From the NCBI RefSeq assembly GCF_028291725.1, contig NZ_JAQGNT010000109.1, forward strand, positions 1 to 45,375: a stretch of DNA of 45,375 bases. Direction: 5' to 3'. The notes under the pieces are model-generated. The model did no database searches and had not been told where the DNA came from. It saw nothing but the letters and a program-made list of their open reading frames with translations. This document shows positions 26,213 through 37,734 of this stretch, one piece after another; the stretch's first letter is position 1, and the number at the start of each line of letters is the position of its first letter. This DNA is from Hydrocarboniphaga sp. (GTDB lineage: Bacteria; Pseudomonadota; Gammaproteobacteria; Nevskiales; Nevskiaceae). The translations under genes and the position numbers were made by a program.

Positions 26213-27292
26213 ATGTCCGCCACTGTCTATCCAGGCCTGCAGGCTACGCTGGCCGGCTTTATCGATCCGGTGATCGGCCGTGATCTGATCAGTGCCGGCG
26301 TCGTCTCCCGTGCCGAGCTTGCCGGCGCGCGCGCGATCGTCGCCATCGAGCTGGGTTTCCCGGCTGCCGGCCATGCGCCGGGCCTAAAAGCCGCGATCAC
26401 CGAGCGGATCAGGCTGGACACCGGCCTGGAAGCCGAGGTGTCGATCACCTGGCGCGTCAAGCCGCATGCGGTGCAGAAGAACCTGCGGCCGCTGGCGCAG
26501 ATCCGCAACGTGATCGCGGTGGCCAGCGGCAAGGGAGGCGTCGGCAAATCGACCGTCGCGGTGAACCTGGCGTTGGCGCTGCAGGCCGAGGGTGCGCGCG
26601 TCGGTTTGCTTGACGCCGACATCTATGGCCCGAGCCAGCCGCGCATGCTCGGCAGCAGCGCGCGGCCGAGCTCGCCTGACGGCAAGATCATGAACCCGGT
26701 CGTCGCCCACGGCCTGCAGTCGATGAGCATCGGCTATCTGATCGACGACACCCAGCCGACGATCTGGCGCGGGCCGATGGTGACCTCGGCGCTGATGCAG
26801 CTGCTGACCGAGACGCGCTGGGACGATCTCGACTATCTGATTATCGACATGCCGCCAGGCACCGGTGACATCGCGCTGACCCTGTCGCAGAAAATCCCGC
26901 TGTCGGGCGCGGTGATCGTGACCACGCCGCAGGACATCGCGCTGCTGGATGCGCGCAAGGGCCTGGAGATGTTCAGGAAGGTCGAAGTCACCGTGCTCGG
27001 CGTAGTCGAGAACATGAGCGTGTTCTGCTGCCCGAACTGCGGCCACCAGAGCGCGATCTTCGGCAGCGGCGGCGGCGACAAGCTGGCGTTTGAGACCGGT
27101 GTCGACGTGCTGGGCCGGCTGCCGCTGGACGGGCGCATCCGCGAGCAGGCCGACAACGGCAGGCCGACCGTGGTCTCCGATCCAGATTCGGACGCGGCGA
27201 AGGCGTATCGGGACATCGCGCTGCGTGCTGCGGCGCGCCTCGCGCATGGCGAGGTCAACGCGTTCCCGAGCCTGTCAATCTCCGACGACTGA
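26213..27292 (+). CDS. mrp: Mrp/ApbC/NBP35-family Fe-S cluster carrier ATPase
   Basis: A 359-residue P-loop NTPase that carries and delivers [4Fe-4S] clusters. A short MIP18-like N-terminal domain covers about 1-80. The deviant Walker A ASGKGGVGKST is at 104-114, DADIYGPSQPRML follows, and the CPNC pair is in SVFCCPNCGHQSAIFG. GGGAG five bases upstream fixes the start. mrp is commonly next to metG and dcd in gammaproteobacteria; here both are displaced by several kilobases of accessory genes, suggesting later insertions. Confidence 0.95.
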   Translation: MSATVYPGLQATLAGFIDPVIGRDLISAGVVSRAELAGARAIVAIELGFPAAGHAPGLKAAITERIRLDTGLEAEVSITWRVKPHAVQKNLRPLAQIRNVIAVASGKGGVGKSTVAVNLALALQAEGARVGLLDADIYGPSQPRMLGSSARPSSPDGKIMNPVVAHGLQSMSIGYLIDDTQPTIWRGPMVTSALMQLLTETRWDDLDYLIIDMPPGTGDIALTLSQKIPLSGAVIVTTPQDIALLDARKGLEMFRKVEVTVLGVVENMSVFCCPNCGHQSAIFGSGGGDKLAFETGVDVLGRLPLDGRIREQADNGRPTVVSDPDSDAAKAYRDIALRAAARLAHGEVNAFPSLSISDD

Positions 27293-27308
27293 GGCCGTGT
27301 CGGCCGGC

Positions 27309-27971
27309 CTAGCGCAGTATCGCGGTCATCACCGGCTTGAGCATCCACAGCGCCGTCGCCGCCACCAGCGCCGCATTGACGCAGTTGAACAGGCGCCGCA
27401 GCCGCGGCTCGGCCAGGTGCCGGCGCATGCCGGAACCGGCCACGACCCACAGCGAGATGCACGGCAGGTTCAGCAGGCAGTAGACACCCACCAGCAGCGG
27501 CGCGCGCATCACGTCGGACACATCGGCAGCGAGCACCAGGCTGACGCCGGACGCGGCCATGCCCCAGACCTTGGGATTGATGAACTGGAACGCGACTGCG
27601 GCACCCAGGCTCATCGGCTGTGCCGCCGCGCCGCTCCCGGCGTCCAGCGGCTTGCGAGGGTCGGCGCTGGCCGTGACTTTGGCCAGCCACAGCAGGTACA
27701 GCGCACCGGTGATCGACAGCAGGGCCTGCAGTGCCGGCACGCGGCTCAGCAAAGCGCCGAGACCGAAGTAGGCGAGCAGCAGCACCAGCGCCAGGCCCGC
27801 GCTGACGCCGAAGCAATGCGGCAGCGTGCGGCGCACACCGAAGCGCAGGCCCGAGGACAGCAGCATCAGGTTGTTCGGCCCTGGCGTGATCGAGGTGCCG
27901 AAGGCCAGAGCGGCAAGTTGCGCCGACAGGGCGGCGGCGCCGGAGGTCATCGTGAGCGAGGTGGCGTCCAT
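27309..27971 (-). CDS. LysE/RhtB-family amino-acid exporter
   Basis: A 220-residue inner-membrane protein with about six helices and family marks TPGPNNLMLLSSGLRFG near the N-terminus and FQFINPKVWGMA in the middle. Such proteins export amino acids or related metabolites. AAGGG nine bases upstream favours MDATSLTM over an ATG three codons earlier. It converges on mrp, 16 bases apart, and is divergent from the MocR regulator, a common pairing. Confidence 0.92.
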   Translation of the reverse strand: MDATSLTMTSGAAALSAQLAALAFGTSITPGPNNLMLLSSGLRFGVRRTLPHCFGVSAGLALVLLLAYFGLGALLSRVPALQALLSITGALYLLWLAKVTASADPRKPLDAGSGAAAQPMSLGAAVAFQFINPKVWGMAASGVSLVLAADVSDVMRAPLLVGVYCLLNLPCISLWVVAGSGMRRHLAEPRLRRLFNCVNAALVAATALWMLKPVMTAILR

Positions 27972-28021
27972 CGGCTGCATCCCTTGAAAGGTGCAGCACC
28001 ATAGACAGCCGGGTCGGGGCG

Positions 28022-28062
28022 GTACAGATACAGCGGCGGCGTTTTCCAGGCAGTACAGTTAC
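28022..28062. promoter_or_regulatory. paired direct repeats, probable MocR operator
   Basis: GTACAGATAC at 28022 and GTACAGTTAC at 28053 match in nine of ten bases and start 31 bases apart, about three helical turns. MocR-type regulators usually bind two direct repeats in the gap between their gene and the divergent target, which is exactly this position between the lysE-like and mocR-like genes. Confidence 0.65.
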
Positions 28063-28119
28063 TGGCCCGGCCGCTGCCACCGATGGCCTAATCTGCCCAC
28101 CTCGAAAACGCTGATTCGC

Positions 28120-29568
28120 ATGTCTGCCGACGACACCACTGCGCTCCCTGATCAGCCGCTGTACCTGACCGTGGCCGATGAGCTGGACCTGCTGATTGCA
28201 CAGGGTCAGCTGGCGGCTGGTGAGCGCCTGCCGTCGGTGCGCGAGCTGTCGCAGCGCCGCCGGCTCAGCGCGACGACCGCACTGGCGGCGCTGCGGGCGC
28301 TGGAGCGGCGCGGTGTCGTCGAAGCGCGGCCGCAGTCGGGCTACTACGTGCGGCAGCGGCCGCGTCGTCTGCCCGAGCCGGCGACGAGCCGGCCGCCAGC
28401 CGCGGCCAAGCCGGTCACGGTCAGCAGCATCGCGGCGCGACTACTCGCCGCGAGTAACGATCCGGACATCATCGGCTTTGGTGCGGCGATTCCCGAAGCA
28501 GACTGGTATCCGGTGGCGACGCTGCAACGCCACGCGGCGCAGGCGGCGCGGCGCCATTCGCAGATGATCGGTGAATACAGCCCATTTTTCGGTCTGCCAG
28601 CGCTGCGTCACCAGATCGCGCGGCGCTACGCTGAGCTGGGCGTCGCCGTTGACGAGGACGAAGTCGTCATCACCAACGGCTGCATGGAAGCTCTCAATCT
28701 GGCGCTGCGTACGGTCGCGGCGCCCGGTGCCGTCATTGCGGTGGAATCGCCGACGTATTACGGCCTGCTGCAGCTGATCGAATCGCAGGGCATGAAGGCA
28801 CTGGAGATTCCGACGCATGCGCGTGACGGCTTGTCGGTCGATGCGCTTGCCGCGGCGCTGGCCGGGCCGGAAGGCGCTCAGATCCGTGCCTGCGTGGTGA
28901 CACCGGCGTTCGCCAATCCGCTCGGCTCGCTGATGCCCGAGCGCGCGCGTCAGGCACTGGTGCGGCTCTGCGAGCGGCACCGCGTGGCGCTGATCGAAGA
29001 CGACATCTACGGCGAGCTGGATTTCGCCGGTCAGCGGCCGATACCGGTGCGGCACTGGGATCGCAGCGGCAGCGTGCTGCTGTGCGGTTCGTTCTCGAAA
29101 TCGCTGGCGCCGGGCGCGCGCATTGGCTGGTTGCTCGCCGGGCGGCATCGCGACGCGGTGCGCATGCGCAAATTCACCACTTCGGCCGGCACCGCGCTGA
29201 TCTATCAACACGCCCTGTCGGACTATTTGCGCACGCAGGCCTATGCGCGCCATCTGGCCAGGCTGCGCCGGCTATGTGCGAACAACGTGGCGCGTTATGC
29301 CGACGCGGTGGAGCAGCATTTCCCGGCGGGCACGCGCGTCAGCCGTCCCGCTGGCGGTTTCGTGTTGTGGGTAGAACTGCCGCGCGGCACCGACACCCTG
29401 GCGCTATACGAACGCGCCCTGTTTCGCCGCATCAACTTCGCGCCCGGGCCGCTGTTCTCGGCGAGCGGCCGTTACCGCCATTGCCTGCGCCTGAATTGCG
29501 GCCGCCAGTGGACGCCGGAAGTGGCCGCTGCTTTGCAGGCGCTGGGCCGGCTGGTCGAGACTGGCTGA
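28120..29568 (+). CDS. MocR-family regulator (GntR helix-turn-helix + aminotransferase fold)
   Basis: A 482-residue fusion typical of MocR/PdxR proteins. The GntR winged helix is at about 14-80 (LAAGERLPSVRELSQRRRLS, RGVVEARPQSGYYV), followed by a linker and a class I aminotransferase-like domain. PLP-binding features are VITNGCMEALNLALRT, VTPAFANPLGSLMP, EDDIYGEL and CGSFSKSLAPGARIGW, the last holding the PLP lysine. It probably senses PLP or an amino acid through an aldimine and controls the divergent LysE-like exporter. An upstream in-frame extension is rejected as it covers the operator. Confidence 0.93.
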   Translation: MSADDTTALPDQPLYLTVADELDLLIAQGQLAAGERLPSVRELSQRRRLSATTALAALRALERRGVVEARPQSGYYVRQRPRRLPEPATSRPPAAAKPVTVSSIAARLLAASNDPDIIGFGAAIPEADWYPVATLQRHAAQAARRHSQMIGEYSPFFGLPALRHQIARRYAELGVAVDEDEVVITNGCMEALNLALRTVAAPGAVIAVESPTYYGLLQLIESQGMKALEIPTHARDGLSVDALAAALAGPEGAQIRACVVTPAFANPLGSLMPERARQALVRLCERHRVALIEDDIYGELDFAGQRPIPVRHWDRSGSVLLCGSFSKSLAPGARIGWLLAGRHRDAVRMRKFTTSAGTALIYQHALSDYLRTQAYARHLARLRRLCANNVARYADAVEQHFPAGTRVSRPAGGFVLWVELPRGTDTLALYERALFRRINFAPGPLFSASGRYRHCLRLNCGRQWTPEVAAALQALGRLVETG

Positions 29569-29662
29569 CGCGGCCCCGCGATAGCCGCGCGGTGCGTGAA
29601 GCGCTAGCTTTCATGCCGGGAACGGTCGGGCAGACTCGAGCCGTCAGTCAGGGAGACAAGAC

Positions 29663-31732
29663 ATGGCCACCAGGAAAACACCGCCGCAGCCGAGCACTGC
29701 CGGCCGCACTTTCGATGCTCGCCCCGACCGTGTCGACTTCCGCGACCGGGTCTACACGCCGCCGTTGATCGCGCTGCCGGCGCAGACGCCGGACCCGAAG
29801 CAGATCAGCAAATACTTCCCCGAGTACGCAGCGCAGGGTCTGGTGCTGGATCAGGGCAGCGAGGGTGCCTGTACCGGCTTCGGCCTGGCTGGCGTGATCA
29901 ACCACATGGCCTGGCGCCGCTCGCTGGCCGGCAAGCAGAAACGGGCCGGCGTCAGCCCGCGCATGCTCTACCAGCTGGCGCGCCAGTACGACGAATGGCC
30001 CGGCGAGGACTACGACGGGTCCAGCTGTCGCGGCGCGATGAAGGGCTGGCATCGTCACGGCGTCTGCAGCGCCACGCTGTGGCCGTATGCGAACCGGCGC
30101 GGCGAATTCATCAAGCCCAAAGCCGGTTGGGAGCAGGACGCCGCACTGCGTCCGCTCGGCGCCTACTACCGCGTCGACATGGCCTCGATCGCCGACATGC
30201 AGGCGGCGATTTTCGAGGTCGGCGCGATCTATGTTTCGGCCGACGTGCACGCCGGCTGGTCGATCAAGCGGGCCGCGTCGTTGCCGGTGATTCCCTGCCA
30301 CAAGGACACCGACGGCGGCCATGCCTTTGCGCTGGTCGGCTACACGCCTGAAGGCTTCATCGTGCAGAACTCCTGGGGGCCGGGCTGGGGCTTTCACGGC
30401 TTCGCGGTGATGACTTATGAGGACTGGGTGCTGCACGGCAACGACGCCTGGGTCGCCGCGATGGGCGCGCCAATGCTCGGCGCCGTGTCCGCGCGCACCC
30501 GCAGCAGCGAGTCGCTGCGTGATCGCCAGGCGGCGCCGAATTCCGCGCTGGTGCCGGTTACCGCGGCAGCGCTTGCGGCCAACCCGGCGACGCTGCCGTG
30601 GAGCGAGGCCGTGGCCTATGAGCACTCGGTGGTGCTCGGCAACAACGGCGAGCCGCAGAACCGTTTCATCAGCGCACCGAACGCCGCCGCCGCGGTGCAG
30701 ATGGCGGCGTATGAATCGCCGCTGGCCTGGCTGAAGGCGCGACCGACGCCGCGCATCGCGATCTATGCTCACGGCGGCCTCAACGACGAGGCCGCGTCGA
30801 TCAAGCGCATCCGCGTGCTGGCGCCGTATTTCGCCGCCAACAACATCTATCCGCTGTTCATTACCTGGCGCACCGGCGTCTGGGAAAGCATCGTCGGCAT
30901 GCTGCACGACACCACCGACAAGCTGTTCGGCGCGAGCATCGTCGGCAGCGGCTGGGAGTGGGCGCGGGACCAGGCCGATCGCGCGATCGAGGCGCTGGCC
31001 GAGCGCGCGCTGGTCAAGCCGGTGTGGATGCAGATCAAGCAGAACGCCGAGGCGGCTGCCGACGGCGGCAGCGGCCTCTGGCAAGTCGCCACGCATCTGC
31101 GCGCGCTCAAGCAAGCGCTGCCGAGTCTGGAGATCCACCTGGTCGGCCATTCCGCCGGCGCGATCCTGCTCGGCCATCTGCTCGACCTGTGCGCGCCGGC
31201 GGCCGCTGTGCCGGCGCTGGCGATCCGCTCGGCCTCGCTGTTCGCGCCGGCCTGCACGCTCGGCTTCGCCAACCGGCGCTACATCGGTGCCGCCGGCAAC
31301 GGCGTGCTGCGCGCGGCGGATCTGCATGTTGACCTGATGAGCAACGAGCGCGAACTCGCCGACACGGTCGGGCCCTACGGCAAGTCGCTGCTGTACCTGG
31401 TCAGCCGAGCGCTCGAGAGCGTGCACAAGATGCCGCTGCTCGGCATGGAGGCGGCCTGGCATCCGCTGGACAAGGACAGCGACGGCAAGCTATGGAACAG
31501 CAGCGCCGTCACCATCGCCGACCTGGCGCAGTGGCGGGCGTTCTCGGCCGGCGGCGCGGTCGCCCTGCAGGTGCATGCCGACAAGCTGGTGCGCACCGGC
31601 ACCGCGCCCGGCCAGTCGATCGCGCTGGCGCACGGCTCTTTCGACAACGACATCGACGTGATCAGCGCGACGCTGGCACGCGTGCTCGGCACGCCGCCGG
31701 CGGTGCCGGTCGACAATCTGCAGGCGTTCTAG
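29663..31732 (+). CDS. fusion of papain-like cysteine peptidase and alpha/beta hydrolase
   Basis: This 689-residue protein combines two complete-looking hydrolases. The N-terminal C1 papain-like part has Gln64 and Cys70 in [16 protein letters not shown], His220 in [11 protein letters not shown], and Asn236 in [16 protein letters not shown], the full Q-C-H-N set. There is no propeptide and no signal peptide. After a linker (about 275-360), an alpha/beta hydrolase begins with [14 protein letters not shown] (365-375), has the nucleophile elbow [13 protein letters not shown] (Ser497), and a late His657 in [15 protein letters not shown] seven bases upstream supports the start. Neighbours (mocR, dcd) give no clue. 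It may be a cytosolic dual enzyme that cuts both a peptide and an ester or amide bond; the substrate is unknown. Confidence 0.85.
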   Translation: MATRKTPPQPSTAGRTFDARPDRVDFRDRVYTPPLIALPAQTPDPKQISKYFPEYAAQGLVLDQGSEGACTGFGLAGVINHMAWRRSLAGKQKRAGVSPRMLYQLARQYDEWPGEDYDGSSCRGAMKGWHRHGVCSATLWPYANRRGEFIKPKAGWEQDAALRPLGAYYRVDMASIADMQAAIFEVGAIYVSADVHAGWSIKRAASLPVIPCHKDTDGGHAFALVGYTPEGFIVQNSWGPGWGFHGFAVMTYEDWVLHGNDAWVAAMGAPMLGAVSARTRSSESLRDRQAAPNSALVPVTAAALAANPATLPWSEAVAYEHSVVLGNNGEPQNRFISAPNAAAAVQMAAYESPLAWLKARPTPRIAIYAHGGLNDEAASIKRIRVLAPYFAANNIYPLFITWRTGVWESIVGMLHDTTDKLFGASIVGSGWEWARDQADRAIEALAERALVKPVWMQIKQNAEAAADGGSGLWQVATHLRALKQALPSLEIHLVGHSAGAILLGHLLDLCAPAAAVPALAIRSASLFAPACTLGFANRRYIGAAGNGVLRAADLHVDLMSNERELADTVGPYGKSLLYLVSRALESVHKMPLLGMEAAWHPLDKDSDGKLWNSSAVTIADLAQWRAFSAGGAVALQVHADKLVRTGTAPGQSIALAHGSFDNDIDVISATLARVLGTPPAVPVDNLQAF

Positions 31733-31794
31733 CGCCGGGGCGGCGGGGCCCCGGTACAATGCCGCCACATCGACCGCAGAGGCTGCCCGTCCGC

Positions 31795-32361
31795 ATGAGC
31801 ATCAAGTCCGACCGCTGGATCAAACGCATGGCGCGTGATCACGGCATGATCGAGCCGTTCGAGAGCGGCCAGGTGCGCAGCAACGAGGGCGGCAAGATCG
31901 TCAGCTACGGCGTCAGCAGCTACGGCTACGACGTGCGCTGCGCGGACGAGTTCAAGATCTTCACCAACATCAATTCGACGATCGTCGATCCGAAGAACTT
32001 CGACGAGAAAACCTTCGTCGACGTGAAGGGCCCGGTGTGCATCATCCCGCCGAACTCCTTCGCGCTCGCCCGCACCGTCGAGTATTTCCGCATCCCACGC
32101 AGCGTGCTGACGATCTGTCTCGGCAAGAGCACCTACGCGCGCTGCGGCATCATCGTCAACGTCACGCCGCTGGAACCGGAGTGGGAGGGCCACGTGACGC
32201 TGGAATTCAGCAACACCACGCCGCTGCCGGCCAAGATCTACGCGAACGAGGGCGTCGCGCAGATGCTGTTTCTGGAGTCCGACGAAATCTGCGAAACCAG
32301 CTACAAGGACCGCGGCGGCAAGTACCAGGGCCAGACCGGGGTTACGCTGCCGAAGACCTGA
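31795..32361 (+). CDS. dcd: dCTP deaminase
   Basis: A 188-residue homotrimeric enzyme that turns dCTP to dUTP for dTTP synthesis. It has full length and all motifs: [46 protein letters not shown] with the active Ser/Arg and Glu, and [12 protein letters not shown]. The start [10 protein letters not shown] lies 62 bases after the fusion hydrolase. dcd is normally close to mrp and metG; here it is 4.5 kb from mrp. Confidence 0.97.
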   Translation: MSIKSDRWIKRMARDHGMIEPFESGQVRSNEGGKIVSYGVSSYGYDVRCADEFKIFTNINSTIVDPKNFDEKTFVDVKGPVCIIPPNSFALARTVEYFRIPRSVLTICLGKSTYARCGIIVNVTPLEPEWEGHVTLEFSNTTPLPAKIYANEGVAQMLFLESDEICETSYKDRGGKYQGQTGVTLPKT

Positions 32362-32385
32362 GTCCGGATTGGCGTTGGGCAGCAT

Positions 32386-32420
32386 GTAGGTTGGGGTTCG
32401 CTGCGCTCACCCCAACCTAC
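32386..32420. repeat. minimal family A palindrome, copy 6
   Basis: A 35-base single hairpin, GTAGGTTGGGG...CCCCAACCTAC with an 13-base centre TTCGCTGCGCTCA. It equals the outer left arm joined directly to the outer right arm of the full element. It lies between the convergent dcd and glgA genes, where it could serve as a weak bidirectional terminator. Confidence 0.88.
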
Positions 32421-32459
32421 GCGCGGACGGTGAGCGCGCCAGTTGGGCTGTGCTACTTC

Positions 32460-33914
32460 TCAGGGCCGCGCGTATAGCCGCAAGTATTCTGCCGCGGCGC
32501 GTTCCCAGGAAAAATCGCGGGCCATGCCGGCCAGCTGCATCGCCTTCCAGATCTTCGGATCGCCGCGCAATTCCAGTGCGCGGTTGACGCCCCAGAGCAC
32601 GCCGCCGACGTCGGCGTCGTTGAACATCACGCCGCTTGCGCTGCCATCGGCGATCGTCTGCGGCGTCGCGTCGGTCACCGTGTCGGCGAGGCCGCCGGTG
32701 CGGCGTACCACCGGGATCGTGCCGTAGCGCTGGCTGTACATCTGGTTGAGACCGCAGGGCTCGAAGCGCGAGGGCATCAGGAAGATGTCGGCGGCGGCTT
32801 CGATGCGGTGAGCCAGGCGCTCGTCGTAGCGCAGCTGCACGCCGACGCGCTGCGGATGGCGCGCGGCGGCGTCGCGCCAGGCCTGCTCCTGAGCACGATC
32901 ACCGGATGCCAGCAGCGCGAACTGCAGTGCCGGATACGCGTGCAGCAGCGGCTCCAGCGCACCGAGGATCAGGTCGGTACCTTTCTGCTCGGCCAGGCGC
33001 GTGACGATGCCGATCAGCGGCGCATCGACGTCGGCGGCCAGGCCCATTTCCTGCTGCAGTTCGCGCTTGTTGGCGTTCTTGCCCTGACGCAGGCTGGCGG
33101 CGGTATAGCGGCGCGCCAGCAGCGGATCGGTGGCCGGATTCCAGGCCTCCATGTCGATGCCGTTGGCGATGCCGGCCAGGCGTGCCGCGCGCCAGCGCAG
33201 CAGCGGGTCCAGACCATAGCCATACTCGCGGGTCTGGATCTCGCGCGCATACGTGGGGCTGACGGTGGTGATCACGTCGGCCGCGGTCAGGCCGCCTTTC
33301 ATGAAGCAGAAGCCGCCGTGCATCTCCACGCCGTCGATGCTCCACAGCCGCGGCGGCAGGCCGAGAAAGTCGAAAGCCTCGCGTCCGTACCAGCCCTGGT
33401 AGGCGATGTTGTGGATCGTGAACACCGTGCGCGGCCGCACCGGCTCCAGCGACAGCCAGGACAGCGCCGGCCCGGTCTGCCAGTCGTTGGCATGCACCAC
33501 GTCGGGCTGCCAGCCGGCCGCGCCCATGCTCAAGCGATAGATCACCTCGCTGAAGCAGCCGAAGCGCCAGGCGTTGTCGGCGAAGTCGTGGCCCGCCGCG
33601 TCGCGGTACGGGTCGCCGTCGCGGGCATACAGGTACGGCGCATCGATCAGCCATAGCTTCAGCGGCGTGCCCGGCAGCTGCCCCTCGATCACGCCAAAGG
33701 ACTGGCCGCGGATTTCGATCCGGCGGATTGGCTGCGCGCTTTCGAGCTTGTCGATCAGCCCGCGGTAGGCCGGTATGACCACGCGCACGTCGGCACCGAT
33801 CCGGGTCAGGGCCAGCGGCAGCGCGTAGGCGACGTCGGCGAGCCCGCCGGTCTTGATCAGCGGCCAGCATTCGCTGGCGGCAAAGAGCACCCGCATTTCG
33901 GCTTTCGTTGTCAT
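32460..33914 (-). CDS. glgA: glycogen synthase
   Basis: A 484-residue GT5 enzyme that adds glucose from ADP-glucose to alpha-1,4-glucan. The ADP-glucose motif is Lys21 in ECWPLIKTGGLADVAYAL. The GT-B second domain has GIVTRLAEQKGTDLI, then PSRFEPCGLNQMYSQRYG with the catalytic Glu and Cys, and RRTGGLADTV. The start MTTKAEMRVLFAASE is taken; MRVLFAASE six codons in is possible. It is divergent from glgB with 90 bases between starts, so a shared control region is likely. Confidence 0.96.
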   Translation of the reverse strand: MTTKAEMRVLFAASECWPLIKTGGLADVAYALPLALTRIGADVRVVIPAYRGLIDKLESAQPIRRIEIRGQSFGVIEGQLPGTPLKLWLIDAPYLYARDGDPYRDAAGHDFADNAWRFGCFSEVIYRLSMGAAGWQPDVVHANDWQTGPALSWLSLEPVRPRTVFTIHNIAYQGWYGREAFDFLGLPPRLWSIDGVEMHGGFCFMKGGLTAADVITTVSPTYAREIQTREYGYGLDPLLRWRAARLAGIANGIDMEAWNPATDPLLARRYTAASLRQGKNANKRELQQEMGLAADVDAPLIGIVTRLAEQKGTDLILGALEPLLHAYPALQFALLASGDRAQEQAWRDAAARHPQRVGVQLRYDERLAHRIEAAADIFLMPSRFEPCGLNQMYSQRYGTIPVVRRTGGLADTVTDATPQTIADGSASGVMFNDADVGGVLWGVNRALELRGDPKIWKAMQLAGMARDFSWERAAAEYLRLYARP

Positions 33915-34004
33915 GGGTTCAGGATTGGCACGTAGGATAAGCGGGTCGCCCGAACTCCGCCTTCGCCGGCGCTGCTGGCCCATAGCGCCAAGGAACCCGA
34001 AACT

Positions 34005-36220
<2,216 letters not shown>

Positions 36221-36224
<4 letters not shown>

Positions 36225-36286
36225 GAGCGGTCCTTGACCGCGATTGCGCCCTCACGACCACACTCGCGGTCACGGACCGCTCCTAC
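36221..36286. repeat. REP-like inverted repeat, family C
   Basis: GTAGGAGCGGTCCTTGACCG at the left and CGGTCACGGACCGCTCCTAC at the right are inverse copies with minor changes, and each arm can fold on its own. The core differs from families A and B, but the GTAGG/CCTAC ends are the same. The left TAG is the glgB stop. It lies between convergent genes and can act as a transcript-end structure. Confidence 0.9.
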
Positions 36287-36318
36287 AGTGGTAATCCGTG
36301 GTAATCAGTGGTGATGCG

Positions 36319-37278
36319 CTAACCGCCGCTCATCCACGCCTTCCGGATCTCGCGCCCGCACAGCACGCTGTCCCAGTACGAAGTCTTGCCCATCTTGTTC
36401 CGGGCCAGCACGCCATACGTGGTCTTGTCCTTCGAGATCCACGGATAGAAGCCCATCGCGCCCGGGCTGCTGAAGGCGCCGTCGCCGGTGCGGGGGTCGT
36501 CCTCGATCCAGTGGTTGATGCTGTAGTGCCAGTTGTCGACGACCGGCGTGTAAGCCACGCCGGGGCAGCTGGTCGAGGCGCAGACCGGCTGGTAGCCGAG
36601 GAACTCCTTCATCCGCAGCTGGCCGGAGATGATCTTGCGCAGGAACTTGCCGTAATCCGCGGGGCTGGATTCCATGCCGCCCGCCGGCTGCGGCGATTTG
36701 TACGAGAAGCCGATCTCGGGGCCGACGTATTGTTTGATCTCGCGGCCGAACTCCTCGGCGTTCATCCGCCCCAGGCCGAGCATGCCGGCCAGCTTCTGGT
36801 CATGGCCGCCGCCGTAGGAGAACCTGCCGACCTTGCTGCCGTCCCGATCGCCGTTGGAGCGCGCGGTCATGCAGGAGTCGACGCTGCGCGACAGCATGCA
36901 CATCAGCGGGTTGAAGTTGGCATAACCGGAGCGCATTTCCAGGTAGCTCAACTGATCGGCGGTGGGCTGCGCGCTGCGGCCGATCTTCTCCAGGAAATAC
37001 GCGCCGAACACGAACTTGCTGGCCGAGGCGATGCGGATTGTCTCGTTGGCGCTGTATTCGCTGCCGATCTTGCCGCTGCCCTGGACGCCGCTGGCGTCGC
37101 CGATCTCCCAGTAGAAGTCGCCCAGCGCCTTGCACTCCGGGCTGCCACCGGCGACTGAGGCTGCAGCCTGCTGGCGTGCCTGCACCGAACCCGCCGCATA
37201 GGCACCCGGCACCGCTGCCGCGGCGATCACCAGCATTGCGATACTCGACGCGGATCGCAGCGCTACGACTTTTTTCAT
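36319..37278 (-). CDS. exported serine hydrolase, beta-lactamase/PBP-like fold
   Basis: A 319-residue protein with a signal peptide (RSASSIAMLVIAAAAVPGAYAAG). The S-x-x-K nucleophile motif is Ser85-Lys88 in RIASASKFVFGAYFLEKIG, and Tyr155 in FSYGGGHDQ fits the second conserved position. A third KTG-like motif is not obvious. Paired Cys (for example in PVCASTSCPG) suggest disulphides. The family includes esterases and peptidases as well as beta-lactamases, so resistance should not be assumed. AGAGGA eight bases upstream supports the start. It stands between glgB and glgC but is on the opposite strand. Confidence 0.82.
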   Translation of the reverse strand: MKKVVALRSASSIAMLVIAAAAVPGAYAAGSVQARQQAAASVAGGSPECKALGDFYWEIGDASGVQGSGKIGSEYSANETIRIASASKFVFGAYFLEKIGRSAQPTADQLSYLEMRSGYANFNPLMCMLSRSVDSCMTARSNGDRDGSKVGRFSYGGGHDQKLAGMLGLGRMNAEEFGREIKQYVGPEIGFSYKSPQPAGGMESSPADYGKFLRKIISGQLRMKEFLGYQPVCASTSCPGVAYTPVVDNWHYSINHWIEDDPRTGDGAFSSPGAMGFYPWISKDKTTYGVLARNKMGKTSYWDSVLCGREIRKAWMSGG

Positions 37279-37428
37279 CTGAATGTCCTCTTGTCCTGGT
37301 CCGGTTTATTGCACCCGGCGGCTTGCGCTGATCTTGCAAGTTGCCGAATAGCTGACTGACTCGACAGCTAATGTAGCCGCTCTGGATGAACCGCAGCGTA
37401 GGAGTTTGCAGCGTCTTTCACCGGCGCA

Positions 37429-37593
37429 AGCAGCCTGTCGGGCTCGGGATTGATCGGCTGCAAAAGCGGCTGTGCGGTCCATATTCCGCCGCCTTTTCGA
37501 CCCATAGCACGACTATGGGCCTTCAAAGTCGACGAAATCTGTCCTCGCACAACCGCTTTTTCGCATGCGATCACCCAAGCCCGACAGGCTGCT
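37429..37593. repeat. 165-bp foldback element, MITE-like
   Basis: Perfect 16-base terminal inverted repeats (AGCAGCCTGTCGGGCT and its complement) bound the element. A second nested pair is AAAAGCGGCTGTGCG with CGCACAACCGCTTTT (one mismatch), and CCCATAG...CTATGGG forms the apex. No protein is convincing inside it. Flanks 37279-37428 and 37594-37734 hold leader DNA of the serine hydrolase and glgC; I see no gene there, only the GGAGGAG ribosome site of glgC. It may be a relic of a non-autonomous mobile element. Confidence 0.8.
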
Positions 37594-37734
37594 AGGACAA
37601 CCTGAGCTTCCTTGAGCAAGTGTTTCATTGGGAACGGCATTGGTCTTGCCTGACACAGCGTCGCCGGCACCGGGATCGAGCGTGATCACAAGGGACGATA
37701 GGCCGATGCGACGGACTGCGGAGGAGCCGCTATC

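Noticed and set aside
29648-31462. 604-codon minus-strand frame opposite the fusion hydrolase
   Set aside because: Low-complexity Arg/His-rich product, while the plus strand has clear catalytic motifs and a ribosome site.
36319-37278. Antibiotic-resistance beta-lactamase
   Set aside because: Only the S-x-x-K and a Tyr motif are seen; the third motif is unclear, and the fold covers many esterases and peptidases.
37368-37670. 100-codon minus-strand frame before glgC
   Set aside because: It lies across the 165-base foldback element and has no ribosome site or protein-like pattern.
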